Origin: Ptiloglossa arizonensis
Taxonomy: Eukaryota > Arthropoda > Insecta > Hymenoptera > Colletidae
Direction of reading: 5' to 3'
Assembly: GCF_051014685.1 (NCBI RefSeq)
Contig: NW_027478872.1
Span: 248,001 to 312,000, forward strand
Length of the DNA: 64,000 bases
Part shown: positions 25,520 to 38,700 of the stretch, in pieces
Layout of the letters: every line of letters begins with the position of its first letter
Position numbering within the stretch: the stretch's first letter is position 1
The notes under the pieces: generated by a model
What the model was told of the DNA's origin: nothing
What the model saw: the letters and a program-made list of their open reading frames with translations, nothing else
Database searches by the model: none
Program-made: the position numbers and the translations under genes

Positions 25520-27620
25520 CGTGAGATATAGCAGTTTGTAGGTAAGAAACGCTTGAGAAACTCAACATTTTCGCAGTTCTGATGCTCGAAACGAATAACT
25601 AGAACGGCCTAGGGGAAAAGTACGCATACCGTTGTAATCGGGCGAGTTTCTACTTTCAGATGCAACAGAAATTTTGCGGATTGGTCAATCCGTTCGCGAG
25701 ATATGGCAGTTTGGAGGTAAGAAACGCTTGAGAAACTCAAAATTTTCGCAGTTCTGATGCTCGAAACGAATAACTAGAACGGCCTAGGGGAAAAGTACGC
25801 ATACCGTTGTAATCGGGCGAGTTTCTACTTTCAGATGCAACAGAAATTTTGCGGATTGGTCAATCCGTTCGCGAGATATGGCAGTTTGGAAGTATGAGAC
25901 ACTTGAGAAACACAAAATTTTCGCAGTTCTGATGCTCGAAACGAATAACTAGAACGGCCTAGGAGAAAAGTACGCATACCGTTGTAATCGGGCGAGTTTC
26001 TACTTTCAGATGCAACAGAAATTTTGCGGATTAGTCAATCCGTTCGCGAGATATGGCAGTTTGGAGGTAAGAAACGCTTGAGAAACTCAAAATTTTCGCA
26101 GTTCTGATGCTCGACAAGCATAACTAGAACGGTCTAGGGGAAAAGTACGCATACCGTTGTAATCGGGCGACTTTCTACTTTCAGATGCAACAGAAATTTT
26201 GGGGACTGGTCAATCCGTTCGCGAGATATGGCAGTTTGGATGTAAGCAACGCTTGAGAAACCCAAAATTTTCGCAGTTCTCATGCTCGAAACGAATAACT
26301 ACAACGGCCTAGGGGAAAAGTACGCATACCGTTGTAATCGGGCGAGTTTCTACTTTCAGATGCAACAGAAATTTTGCGGATTGGTCAATCCGTTCGCGAG
26401 ATATGGCTGTTTGGAGGGAAGAAACGCTTGAGAAACTCAAAATTTTCGCAGTTCTGATGCTCGACAAGCATAACTAGAACGGCCTAGGGGAAAAGTACGC
26501 ATACCGTTGTAATCGGGCGAGTTTCTACTTTCAGATGCAACAGAAATTTTGCGGATTGGTCAATCCGTTCGTGAGATATGGCAGTTTGTAGGTAAGAAAC
26601 GCTTGAGAAACTCAACATTTTCGCAGTTCTGATGCTCGAAACGAATAACTATAACGGCCTAGGGGAAAAGTACGCATACCGTTGTAATCGGGCGAGTTTC
26701 TACTTTCAGATGCAACAGAAATTTTGCGGATTGGTCAATCCGTTCGCGAGATATGGCAGTTTGGAGGTAAGAAACGCTTGAGAAACTCAAAATTTTCGCA
26801 GTTCTGATGCTCGAAACGAATAACTAGAATGGCCTAGGGGAAAAGTACGCATACCGTTGTAATCGGGCGAGTTTCTACTTTCAGATGCAACAGAAATTTT
26901 GCGGATTGGTCAATCCGTTCGCGAGATATGGCAGTTTGGAAGTATGAGACACTTGAGAAACACAAAATTTTCGCAGTTCTGATGCTCGAAACGAATAACT
27001 AGAACGGCCTAGGAGAAAAGTACGCATACCGTTGTAATCGGGCGAGTTTCTACTTTCAGATGCAACAGAAATTTTGCGGATTAGTCAATCCGTTCGCGAG
27101 ATATGGCAGTTTGGAGGTAAGAAACGCTTGAGAAACTCAAAATTTTCGCAGTTCTGATGCTCGACAAGCATAACTAGAACGGTCTAGGGGAAAAGTACGC
27201 ATACCGTTGTAATCGGGCGACTTTCTACTTTCAGATGCAACAGAAATTTTGGGGACTGGTCAATCCGTTCGCGAGATATGGCAGTTTGGATGTAAGCAAC
27301 GCTTGAGAAACCCAAAATTTTCGCAGTTCTCATGCTCGAAACGAATAACTACAACGGCCTAGGGGAAAAGTACGCATACCGTTGTAATCGGGCGAGTTTC
27401 TACTTTCAGATGCAACAGAAATTTTGCGGATTGGTCAATCCGTTCGCGAGATATGGCTGTTTGGAGGGAAGAAACGCTTGAGAAACTCAAAATTTTCGCA
27501 GTTCTGATGCTCGACAAGCATAACTAGAACGGCCTAGGGGAAAAGTACGCATACCGTTGTAATCGGGCGAGTTTCTACTTTCAGATGCAACAGAAATTTT
27601 GCGGATTGGTCAATCCGTTC
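25520..27620 (+). repeat. Tandem 6-mer (1,050 bp x 2)
   Basis: GTATGAGACAC occurs near 25891 and 26941 and CTCATGCTCG at 26281 and 27331, each 1,050 bp apart, with matching monomers around them. Differences include AACTAGAACGG against AACTATAACGG and AACTAGAACGG against AACTAGAATGG. The segment just upstream (CTATAACGG at 25251 and 26651) instead shows a 1,400-bp, 8-mer spacing, so units of different length overlap here. Confidence 0.8.
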
Positions 27621-28849
27621 GCGAGATATGGCAGTTTGGAGGGAAGAAACGCTTGAGAAACTCTAAATTTTCGCAGTTCTGATGCTCGAAACGAATAACT
27701 AGAACGGACCGGGGGAAAAGTACCCATACCGTTGTAATCGGGCGAGTTTCTACTTTCAGATGCAACAGAAATTTTGCGGATTGGTCAATCCGTTCGCGAG
27801 ATATGGCAGTTTGGAAGTATGAGACACTTGAGAAACACAAAATTTTCGCAGTTCTGATGCTCGAAACGAATAACTAGAACGGCCTAGGGGAAAAGTACGC
27901 ATACCGTTGTAATCGGGCGAGTTTCTACTTTCAGATGCAACAGAAATTTTGCGGATTAGTCAATCCGTTCGCGAGATATGGCAGTTTGGAGGTAAGAAAC
28001 GCTTGAGAAACTCAAAATTTTCGCAGTTCTGATGCTCGACAAGCATAACTAGAACGGTCTAGGGGAAAAGTACGCATACCGTTGTAATCGGGCGACTTTC
28101 TACTTTCAGATGCAACAGAAATTTTGCGGATTGGTCAGTCCGTTCGCGAGATATGGCAGTTTGGAGGTAAGAAACGCTTGAGAAACTCAAAATTTTCGCA
28201 GTTCTGATGCTCGAAACGTATAACTAGAACGGCCTAGGGGAAAAGTACGCATACCGTTGTAATCGGGCGAGTTTCTACTTTCAGATGCAACAGAAATTTT
28301 GGGGACTGGTCAATCCGTTCGCGAGATATGGCAGTTTGGATGTAAGCAACGCTTGAGAAACCCAAAATTTTCGCAGTTCTCATGCTCGAAACGCATAACT
28401 ACAACGGCCTAGGGGAAAAGTACGCATACCGTTGTAATCGGGCGAGTTTCTACTTTCAGATGCAACAGAAATTTTGCGGATTGGTCAATCCGTTCGCGAG
28501 ATATGGCAGTTTGGAGGTAAGAAACGCTTGAGAAACTCAAAATTTTCGCAGTTCTGATGCTCGAAACGAATAACTAGAACGGACCAGGGGAAAAGTACCC
28601 ATACCGTTGTAATCGGGCGAGTTTCTACTTTCAGATGCAACAGAAATTTTGCGGATTGGTCAATCCGTTCGCGAGATATGGCAGTTTGGAAGTATGAGAC
28701 ACTTGAGAAACACAAAATTTTCGCAGTTCTGATGCTCGAAACGAATAACTAGAACGGCCTAGGGGAAAAGTACGCATACCGTTGTAATCGGGCGAGTTTC
28801 TACTTTCAGATGCAACAGAAATTTTGCGGATTAGTCAATCCGTTCGCCA

Positions 28850-30926
28850 GATATGGCAGTTTGGAGGTAAGAAACGCTTGAGAAACTCAAAATTTTCGCA
28901 GTTCTGATGCTCGAAACGAATAACTAGAACGGACCAGGGGAAAAGTACCCATACCGTTGTAATCGGGCGAGTTTCTACTTTCAGATGCAACAGAAATTTT
29001 GCGGATTGGTCAATCCGTTCGCGAGATATGGCAGTTTGGAAGTATGAGACACTTGAGAAACACAAAATTTTCGCAGTTCTGATGCTCGAAACGAATAACT
29101 AGAACGGCCTAGGGGAAAAGTACGCATACCGTTGTAATCGGGCGAGTTTCTACTTTCAGATGCAACAGAAATTTTGCGGATTAGTCAATCCGTTCGCGAG
29201 ATATGGCAGTTTGGAGGTAAGAAACGCTTGAGAAACTCAAAATTTTCGCAGTTCTGATGCTCGACAAGCATAACTAGAACGGTCTAGGGGAAAAGTACGC
29301 ATACCGTTGTAATCGGGCGACTTTCTACTTTCAGATGCAACAGAAATTTTGCGGATTGGTCAGTCCGTTCGCGAGATATGGCAGTTTGGAGGTAAGAAAC
29401 GCTTGAGAAACTCAAAATTTTCGCAGTTCTGATGCTCGAAACGAATAACTAGAACGGCCTAGGGGAAAAGTACGCATACCGTTGTAATCGGGCGAGTTTC
29501 TACTTTCAGATGCAACAGAAATTTTGCGGATTGGTCAATCCGTTCGCGAGATATGGCAGTTTGGAAGTATGAGACACTTGAGAAACACAAAATTTTCGCA
29601 GTTCTGATGCTCGAAACGAATAACTAGAACGGCCTAGGAGAAAAGTACGCATACCGTTGTAATCGGGCGAGTTTCTACTTTCAGATGCAACAGAAATTTT
29701 GCGGATTGGTCAATCCGTTCGCGAGATATGGCTGTTTGGAGGGAAGAAACGCTTGAGAAACTCAAAATTTTCGCAGTTCTGATGCTCGACAAGCATAACT
29801 AGAACGGCCTAGGGGAAAAGTACGCATACCGTTGTAATCGGGCGACTTTCTACTTTCAGATGCAACAGAAATTTTGCGGATTGGTCAATCCGTTCGCGAG
29901 ATATGGCAGTTTGGAGGTAAGAAACGCTTGAGAAACTCAAAATTTTCGCAGTTCTGATGCTCGAAACGAATAACTAGAACGGACCAGGGGAAAAGTACCC
30001 ATACCGTTGTAATCGGGCGAGTTTCTACTTTCAGATGCAACAGAAATTTTGCGGATTGGTCAATCCGTTCGCGAGATATGGCAGTTTGGAAGTATGAGAC
30101 ACTTGAGAAACACAAAATTTTCGCAGTTCTGATGCTCGAAACGAATAACTAGAACGGCCTAGGGGAAAAGTACGCATACCGTTGTAATCGGGCGAGTTTC
30201 TACTTTCAGATGCAACAGAAATTTTGCGGATTAGTCAATCCGTTCGCGAGATATGGCAGTTTGGAGGTAAGAAACGCTTGAGAAACTCAAAATTTTCGCA
30301 GTTCTGATGCTCGACAAGCATAACTAGAACGGTCTAGGGGAAAAGTACGCATACCGTTGTAATCGGGCGACTTTCTACTTTCAGATGCAACAGAAATTTT
30401 GCGGATTGGTCAGTCCGTTCGCGAGATATGGCAGTTTGGAGGTAAGAAACGCTTGAGAAACTCAAAATTTTCGCAGTTCTGATGCTCGAAACGAATAACT
30501 AGAACGGCCTAGGGGAAAAGTACGCATACCGTTGTAATCGGGCGAGTTTCTACTTTCAGATGCAACAGAAATTTTGCGGATTGGTCAATCCGTTCGCGAG
30601 ATATGGCAGTTTGGAAGTATGAGACACTTGAGAAACACAAAATTTTCGCAGTTCTGATGCTCGAAACGAATAACTAGAACGGCCTAGGAGAAAAGTACGC
30701 ATACCGTTGTAATCGGGCGAGTTTCTACTTTCAGATGCAACAGAAATTTTGCGGATTGGTCAATCCGTTCGCGAGATATGGCTGTTTGGAGGGAAGAAAC
30801 GCTTGAGAAACTCAAAATTTTCGCAGTTCTGATGCTCGACAAGCATAACTAGAACGGCCTAGGGGAAAAGTACGCATACCGTTGTAATCGGGCGACTTTC
30901 TACTTTCAGATGCAACAGAAATTTTG
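28850..30926 (+). repeat. Tandem 6-mer (1,050 bp, nearly two copies)
   Basis: 28850-29876 and 29900-30926 share the same series of variants, including GTACCCATACC, GTATGAGACAC, TTGGTCAGTCCG (29361 and 30411), GGCCTAGGAGAAAAG and CTGTTTGGAGGG. The copies part at TTTTGCGG against TTTTGGGG. A 350-bp dimer spacing of the GTACCCATACC variant precedes them (28581 region to 28931 region). Confidence 0.83.
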
Positions 30927-32405
30927 GGGATTGGACAATCCGTTCGCGAGATATGGCAGTTTGGATGTAAGCAACGCTTGAGAAACCCAAAATTTTCGCA
31001 GTTCTCATGCTCGAAACGAATAACTACAACGGCCTAGGGGAAAAGTACGCATACCGTTGTAATCGGGCGAATTTCTACTTTCAGATGCAACAGAAATTTT
31101 GCGGATTGGTCAATCCGTTCGCGAGATATGGCAGTTTGGAGGTAAGAAACGCTTGAGAAACTCAAAATTTTCGCAGTTCTGATGCTCGAAACGAATAACT
31201 AGAACGGACCAGGGGAAAAGCACGCATACCCTTGTAATCGGGCGAGTTTCTACTTTCAGATGCAACAGAAATTTTGCGGATTGATCAATCCGTTCGCGAG
31301 ATATGGCAGTTTGTAGGTAAGAAACGCTTGAGAAACTCAAAATTTTCGCAGTTCTGATGCTCGAAGCGAATAACTAGAACGGCCTAGGGGAAAAGTACGC
31401 ATACCGTTGTAATCCGGCGAGTTTCTACTTTCAGATGCAACAGAAATTTTGCGGATTGGTGAATCCGTTCGCGAGATATGGCAGTTTGGAAGTATGAGAC
31501 ACTTGAGAAACACAAAATTTTCGCAGTTCTGATGCTCGAAACGAATAACTAGAACGGCCTAGGAGAAAAGTACGCATACCGTTGTAATCGGGCGAGTTTC
31601 TACTTTCAGATGCAACAGAAATTTTGCGGATTGGTCAATCCGTTCGCGAGATATGGCTGTTTGGAGGGAAGAAACGCTTGAGAAACTCAAAATTTTCGCA
31701 GTTCTGATGCTCGACAAGCATAACTAGAACGGCCTAGGGGAAAAGTACGCATACCGTTGTAATCGGGCGACTTTCTACTTTCAGATGCAATAGAAATTTT
31801 GGGGATTGGACAATCCGTTCGCGAGATATGGCAGTTTGGATGTAAGCAACGCTTGAGAAACCCAAAATTTTCGCAGTTCTCATGCTCGAAACGAATAACT
31901 ACAACGGCCTAGGGGAAAAGTACGCATACCGTTGTAATCGGGCGAGTTTCTACTTTCAGATGCAACAGAAATTTTGCGGATTGGTCAATCTGTTCGCGAG
32001 ATATGGCTGTTTGGAGGTAAGAAACGCTTGAGAAACTCAACATTTTCGCAGTTCTGATGCTCGAAACGATTAACTAGAACGGCCTAGGGGAAAAGTACGC
32101 ATACCGTTGTAATCGGGCGACTTTCTACTTTCAGATGCAACAGAAATTTTGCGGATTGGTCAATCCGTTCGCGAGATATGGCTGTTTGGAAGTATGAGAC
32201 ACTTGAGAAACACAAAATTTTCGCAGTTCTGATGCTCGAAACGAATAACTAGAACGGCCTAGGGGAAAAGTACGCATACCGTTGTAATCGGGCGAGTTTC
32301 TACTTTCAGATGCAACAGAAATTTTGCGGATTAGTCAATCCGTTCGCGAGATATGGCAGTTTGGAGGTAAGAAACGCTTGAGAAACTCAAAATTTTCGCA
32401 GTTCT

Positions 32406-33106
32406 GATGCTCGAAACGAATAACTAGAACGGCCTAGGGGAAAAGTACGCATACCGTTGTAATCGGGCGAGTTTCTACTTTCAGATGCAACAGAAATTTT
32501 GCGGATTGGTCAATCCGTTCGCGAGATATGGCAGTTTGGAAGTATGAGACACTTGAGAAACACAAAATTTTCGCAGTTCTGATGCTCGAAACGAATAACT
32601 AGAACGGCCTAGGAGAAAAGTACGCATACCGTTGTAATCGGGCGAGTTTCTACTTTCAGATGCAACAGAAATTTTGCGGATTGGTCAATCCGTTCGCGAG
32701 ATATGGCTGTTTGGAGGGAAGAAACGCTTGAGAAACTCAAAATTTTCGCAGTTCTGATGCTCGAAACGAATAACTAGAACGGCCTAGGGGAAAAGTACGC
32801 ATACCGTTGTAATCGGGCGAGTTTCTACTTTCAGATGCAACAGAAATTTTGCGGATTGGTCAATCCGTTCGCGAGATATGGCAGTTTGGAAGTATGAGAC
32901 ACTTGAGAAACACAAAATTTTCGCAGTTCTGATGCTCGAAACGAATAACTAGAACGGCCTAGGAGAAAAGTACGCATACCGTTGTAATCGGGGCGAGTTT
33001 CTACTTTCAGATGCAACAGAAATTTTGCGGATTGGTCAATCCGTTCGCGAGATATGGCTGTTTGGAGGGAAGAAACGCTTGAGAAACTCAAAATTTTCGC
33101 AGTTCT
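32406..33106 (+). repeat. Tandem dimer (350 bp x 2), second copy with an extra G
   Basis: Two monomers from 32406 (one leading into GTATGAGACAC, one with CCTAGGAGA and CTGTTTGGAGGG) are repeated from 32756. The second copy has GGGG in place of GGG at 32990-32993 and so spans 351 bp. That extra base shifts the frame and produces a spurious 95-codon minus-strand reading frame at 32831-33118. Confidence 0.82.
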
Positions 33107-34838
33107 GATGCTCGACAAGCATAACTAGAACGGCCTAGGGGAAAAGTACGCATACCGTTGTAATCGGGCGACTTTCTACTTTCAGATGCAACAGAAATTT
33201 TGGGGATTGGACAATCCGTTCGCGAGATATGGCAGTTTGGATGTAAGCAACGCTTGAGAAACCCAAAATTTTCGCAGTTCTCATGCTCGAAACGAATAAC
33301 TACAACGGCCTAGGGAAAAGTACGCATACCGTTGTAATCGGGCGAGTTTCTACTTCAGATGCAACAGAAATTTTGCGGATTGGTCAATCCGTTCGCGAGA
33401 TATGGCAGTTTGGAGGTAAGAAACGCTTGAGAAACTCAAAATTTTCGCAGTTCTGATGCTCGAAACGAATAACTAGAACGGCCTAGGGGAAAAGTACGCA
33501 TACCGTTGTAATCCGGCGAGTTTCTACTTTCAGATGCAACAGAAATTTTGCGGATTGGTGAATCCGTTCGCGAGATATGGCAGTTTGGAAGTATGAGACA
33601 CTTGAGAAACACAAAATTTTCGCAGTTCTGATGCTCGAAACGAATAACTAGAACGGCCTAGGAGAAAAGTACGCATACCGTTGTAATCGGGCGAGTTTCT
33701 ACTTTCAGATGCAACAGAAATTTTGCGGATTGGTCAATCCGTTCGCGAGATATGGCTGTTTGGAGGGAAGAAACGCTTGAGAAACTCAAATTTTCGCAGT
33801 TCTGATGCTCGTCAAGCATAACTAGAACGGCCTAGGGGAAAAGTACGCATACCGTTGTAATCGGGCGACTTTCTACTTTCAGATGCAACAGAAATTTTGC
33901 GGATTGGTCAATCGTTCGCGAGATATGGCTGTTTGGAAGTATGAGACACTTGAGAAACACAAAATTTTCGCAGTTCTGATGCTCGAAACGAATAACTAGA
34001 ACGGCCTAGGGGAAAAGTACGCATACCGTTGTAATCGGGCGACTTTCTACTTTCAGATGCAACAGAAATTTTGCGGATTGGTCAGTCCGTTCGCGAGATA
34101 TGGCAGTTTGGAGGTAAGAAACGCTTGAGAAACTCAAAATTTTCGCAGTTCTGAAGCTCGAAACGAATAACTAGAACGGACCAGGGGAAAAGTACGCATA
34201 CCGTTGTAATCGGGCGAGTTTCTACTTTCAGATGCATCAGAAATTTGGCGGATTGGTCAATCCGTTCGCGAGATATGGCAGTTTGGAAGTAAGAAACGCT
34301 AGAGAAACTCAAAATTTTCGCAGTTCTAATGCTCGAAACGATTAACTAGAACGGCCTAGGGGAAAAGTACGCATACCGTTGTAATCGGGCGAGTTTCTAC
34401 TTTCAGATGCAGCAGAAATTTTGCGGATTGGTCAATCCGTTCGCGAGATATGGCAGTTTGGAGGTAAGAAACGCTCCAGAAACTCAAATTTTCGCAGTTC
34501 TGATGCTCGAAACGAATAACGAGAACGGACTAGGGGAAAAGTACGCATACAGTTGTAATCGGGCGAGTTTCTACTTCAGATGCAACAGAAATTTTTGCGG
34601 ATTGGTCAATCCGTTCGCGAGATATAGCAGTTTGGAAGTAAGAAACGCTTGAGAAACTCAAATTTTCGCAGTTCTGATGCTCGAAACGAATAACTAGAAC
34701 GGCCTAGGGGAAAGGTACGCATACCTTTGTAATCGGGCGAGTTTCTGCTTTCAGATGCAACAGAAATTTTGCGGATTGGTCAATCCGTTCGCGAGATATG
34801 GTAGTTCGTAGGTAAGAAACGCTTGAGAAACTCAAAAA
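32990..34838. other. Cluster of ten single-base indels, probable consensus errors
   Basis: Ten of the 18 single-base indels in the window fall within these 1.85 kb. They are an added G at 32990-32993; losses of G near 33313, T near 33354, A at 33788, C near 33912, A at 34486, T near 34575 and A at 34660; and gains of T at 34592-34596 and A at 34834-34838. Almost all are in homopolymer runs. The block 34112-35031 has none of these changes in its counterpart 17491-18411 and shows no substitutions against it. Real divergence should produce substitutions too, so local assembly or polishing error is the likeliest cause. A genuine local mutation burst is the alternative. Confidence 0.7.
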
Positions 34839-35031
34839 TTTTCGCAGTTCTGAAGCTCGAAACGAATAACTAGAACGGACCAGGGGAAAAGTGCGCATAC
34901 CGTTGTAATCGGGCGAGTTTCTACTTTCAGATGCAACAGAAATTTTGCGGATTGGTCAATTCGTTCGCGAGATATGGCAGTTTGTAGGTAAGAAACGCTT
35001 GAGAAACTCAACATTTTCGCAGTTCTGATGC
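34112..35031 (+). repeat. Segmental duplication C, copy 2 (920 bp)
   Basis: Copy of 17491-18411, about 16.6 kb away. It is free of substitutions but has single-base indels at 34486-34488 (one A lost), 34575 (one T lost), 34592-34596 (one T gained), 34660-34662 (one A lost) and 34834-34838 (one A gained). At its right edge it joins a unit with GCCCGACAAGC and GTCTAGGGAAAAG that matches 24711 onward, so this place is a junction of two copied segments. Confidence 0.92.
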
Positions 35032-36600
35032 CCGACAAGCATAACTAGAACGGTCTAGGGAAAAGTACGCACACCGTTGTAATCGGGCGAGTTTCTACTT
35101 TCAGATGCAACAGAAATTTTGCGGATTGGTCAATCCGTTCGCGAGATATGGCACTTTGGAGGTAAGAAACGCTTGAGAAACTCAAAATTTTCGCAGTTCT
35201 GATGCTCGAAACGAATAACAAGAACGGCCTAGGGGAAAAGTACGCACACCGTTGTAATCGGGCGAGTTTCTACTTTCAGATGCAACAGAAATTTTGCGGA
35301 TTGGTCAATCCGTTCGTGAGATATGGCAGTTTGTAGGTAAGAAACGCTTGAGAAACTCAACATTTTCGCAGTTCTGATGCTCGAAACGAATAACTAGAAC
35401 GGCCTAGGGGAAAAGTACGCATACCGTTGTAATCGGGCGAGTTTCTACTTTCAGATGCAACAGAAATTTTGCGGATTGGTCAATCCGTTCGCGAGATATG
35501 GCAGTTTGGAGGTAAGAAACGCTTGAGAAACTCAAAATTTTCGCAGTTCTGATGCTCGAAACGAATAACTAGAACGGCCTAGGGGAAAAGTACGCATACC
35601 GTTGTAATCGGGCGAGTTTCTACTTTCAGATGCAACAGAAAGTTTGCGGATTGGTCAATCCGTTCGCGAGATATGGCAGTTTGGAAGTATGAGACACTTG
35701 AGAAACACAAAATTTTCGCAGTTCTGATGCTCGAAACGAATAACTAGAACGGCCTAGGAGAAAAGTACGCATACCGTTGTAATCGGGCGAGTTTCTACTT
35801 CCAGATGCAACAGAAATTTTGCGGATTAGTCAATCCGTTCGCGAGATATGGCAGTTTGGAGGTAAGAAACGCTTGAGAAACTCAAAATTTTCGCAGTTCT
35901 GATGCTCGACAAGCATAACTAGAACGGTCTAGGGGAAAAGTACGCATACCGTTGTAATCGGGCGACTTTCTACTTTCAGATGCAACAGAAATTTCGGGGA
36001 CTGGTCAATCCGTTCGCGAGATATGGCAGTTTGGATGTAAGCAACGCTTGAGAAACCCAAAATTTTCGCAGTTCTCATGCTCGAAACGAATAACTACAAC
36101 GGCCTAGGGGAAAAGTACGCACACCGTTGTAATCGGGCGAGTTTCTACTTTCAGATGCAACAGAAATTTTGCGGATTGGTCAATCCGTTCGCGAGATATG
36201 GCTGTTTGGAGGGAAGAAACGCTTGAGAAACTCAAAATTTTCGCAGTTCTGATGCTCGACAAGCATAACTAGAACGGCCTAGGGGAAAAGTACGCATACC
36301 GTTGTAATCGGGCGAGTTTCTACTTTCAGATGCAACAGAAATTTTGCGGATTGGTCAATCCGTTCGCGAGATATGGCAGTTTGGAGGTAAGAAACGCTTG
36401 AGAAACTCAAAATTTTCGCAGTTCTGATGCTCGAAACGAATAACTAGAACGGACCAGGGGAAAAGTACCCATACCGTTGTAATCGGGCGAGTTTCTACTT
36501 TCAGATGCAACAGAAATTTTGCGGATTGGTCAATCCGTTCGCGAGATATGGCAGTTTGTAGGTAAGAAACGCTTGAGAAACTCAAAATTTTCGCAGTTCT

Positions 36601-38700
36601 GATGCTCGAAACGAATAACTAGAACGGCCTAGGGGAAAAGTACGCATACCGTTGTAATCGGGCGAGTTTCTACTTTCAGATGCAACAGAAATTTTGCGGA
36701 TTGGTCAATCCGTTCGCGAGATATGGCAGTTTGGAAGTATGAGACACTTGAGAAACACAAAATTTTCGCAGTTCTGATGCTCGAAACGAATAACTAGAAC
36801 GGCCTAGGGGAAAAGTACGCATACCGTTGTAATCGGGCGAGTTTCTACTTTCAGATGCAACAGAAATTTTGCGGATTAGTCAATCCGTTCGCGAGATATG
36901 GCAGTTTGGAGGTAAGAAACGCTTGAGAAACTCAAAATTTTCGCAGTTCTGATGCTCGACAAGCATAACTAGAACGGTCTAGGGGAAAAGTACGCATACC
37001 GTTGTAATCGGGCGACTTTCTACTTTCAGATGCAACAGAAATTTTGCGGATTGGTCAGTCCGTTCGCGAGATATGGCAGTTTGGAGGTAAGAAACGCTTG
37101 AGAAACTCAAAATTTTCGCAGTTCTGATGCTCGACAAGCATAACTAGAACGGCCTAGGGGAAAAGTACGCATACCGTTGTAATCGGGCGACTTTCTACTT
37201 TCAGATGCAACAGAAATTTTGGGGATTGGACAATCCGTTCGCGAGATATGGCAGTTTGGATGTAAGCAACGCTTGAGAAACCCAAAATTTTCGCAGTTCT
37301 CATGCTCGAAACGAATAACTACAACGGCCTAGGGGAAAAGTACGCATACCGTTGTAATCGGGCGAGTTTCTACTTTCAGATGCAACAGAAATTTTGCGGA
37401 TTGGTCAATCCGTTCGCGAGATATGGCAGTTTGGAGGTAAGAAACGCTTGAGAAACTCAAAATTTTCGCAGTTCTGATGCTCGAAACGAATAACTAGAAC
37501 GGACCAGGGGAAAAGCACGCATACCCTTGTAATCGGGCGAGTTTCTACTTTCAGATGCAACAGAAATTTTGCGGATTGGTCAATCCGTTCGCGAGATATG
37601 GCAGTTTGTAGGTAAGAAACGCTTGAGAAACTCAAAATTTTCGCAGTTCTGATGCTCGAAGCGAATAACTAGAACGGCCTAGGGGAAAAGTACGCATACC
37701 GTTGTAATCCGGCGAGTTTCTACTTTCAGATGCAACAGAAATTTTGCGGATTGGTCAATCCGTTCGCGAGATATGGCAGTTTGGAAGTATGAGACACTTG
37801 AGAAACACAAAATTTTCGCAGTTCTGATGCTCGAAACGAATAACTAGAACGGCCAAGGAGAAAAGTACGCATACCGTTGTAATCGGGCGAGTTTCTACTT
37901 TCAGATGCAATAGAAATTTTGCGGATTGGTCAATCCGTTCGCGAGATATGGCTGTTTGGAGGGAAGAAACGCTTGAGAAACTCAAAATTTTCGCAGTTCT
38001 GATGCTCGACAAGCATAACTAGAACGGCCTAGGGGAAAAGTACGCATACCGTTGTAATCGGGCGACTTTCTACTTTCAGATGCAATAGAAATTTTGGGGA
38101 TTGGACAATCCGTTCGCGAGATATGGCAGTTTGGATGTAAGCAACGCTTGAGAAACCCAAAAGTTTCGCAGTTCTCATGCTCGAAACGAATAACTACAAC
38201 GGCCTAGGGGAAAAGTACGCATACCGTTGTAATCGGGCGAGTTTCTACTTTCAGATGCAACAGAAATTTTGCGGATTGGTCAATCCGTTCGCGAGATATG
38301 GCTGTTTGGAGGTAAGAAACGCTTGAGAAACTCAAAATTTTCGCAGTTCTGATGCTCGACAAGCATAACTAGAACGGCCTAGGGGAAAAGTACGCATACC
38401 GTTGTAATCGGGCGAGTTTCTACTTTCAGATGCAACAGAAATTTTGCGGATTGGTCTATCCGTTCGCGAGATATGGCAGTTTGGAGGTAAGAAACGCTTG
38501 AGAAACTCAAAATTTTCGCAGTTCTGATGCTCGAAACGAATAACTAGAACGGCCTAGGGGAAAAGTACGCACACCGTTGTAATCGGGCGAGTTTCTACTT
38601 TCAGATGCAACAGAAATTTTGCGGATTGGGCAATCCGTTCGCGAGATATGGCAGTTTGTAGGTAAGAAACGCTTGAGAAACTCAAAATTTTCGCAGTTCT
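36601..38700 (+). repeat. 12-mer higher-order repeat (2,100 bp), copy 1
   Basis: Twelve monomers that recur immediately at 38701. Line-by-line comparison shows only two differences inside the unit: GGCCAAGGAG here near 37853 against GGCCTAGGAG, and TTGGTCTATCC near 38457 against TTGGTCAATCC. Shared rare variants include CAATAGAAATTTTG (twice), AAAAGTTTCGCAG, AAGCACGCATACCCTTG and GGATTGGGCAATCC. The shared stretch begins slightly upstream, about 36,510. Confidence 0.92.

Noticed and set aside
32831..33118. 95-codon minus-strand reading frame
   Set aside because: Produced by an extra G at 32990-32993, likely a consensus error.
34407..34652. 81-codon plus-strand reading frame
   Set aside because: Depends on three single-base indels (34486, 34575, 34592) in the probable error cluster. 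The matching block at 17491-18411 does not have it.
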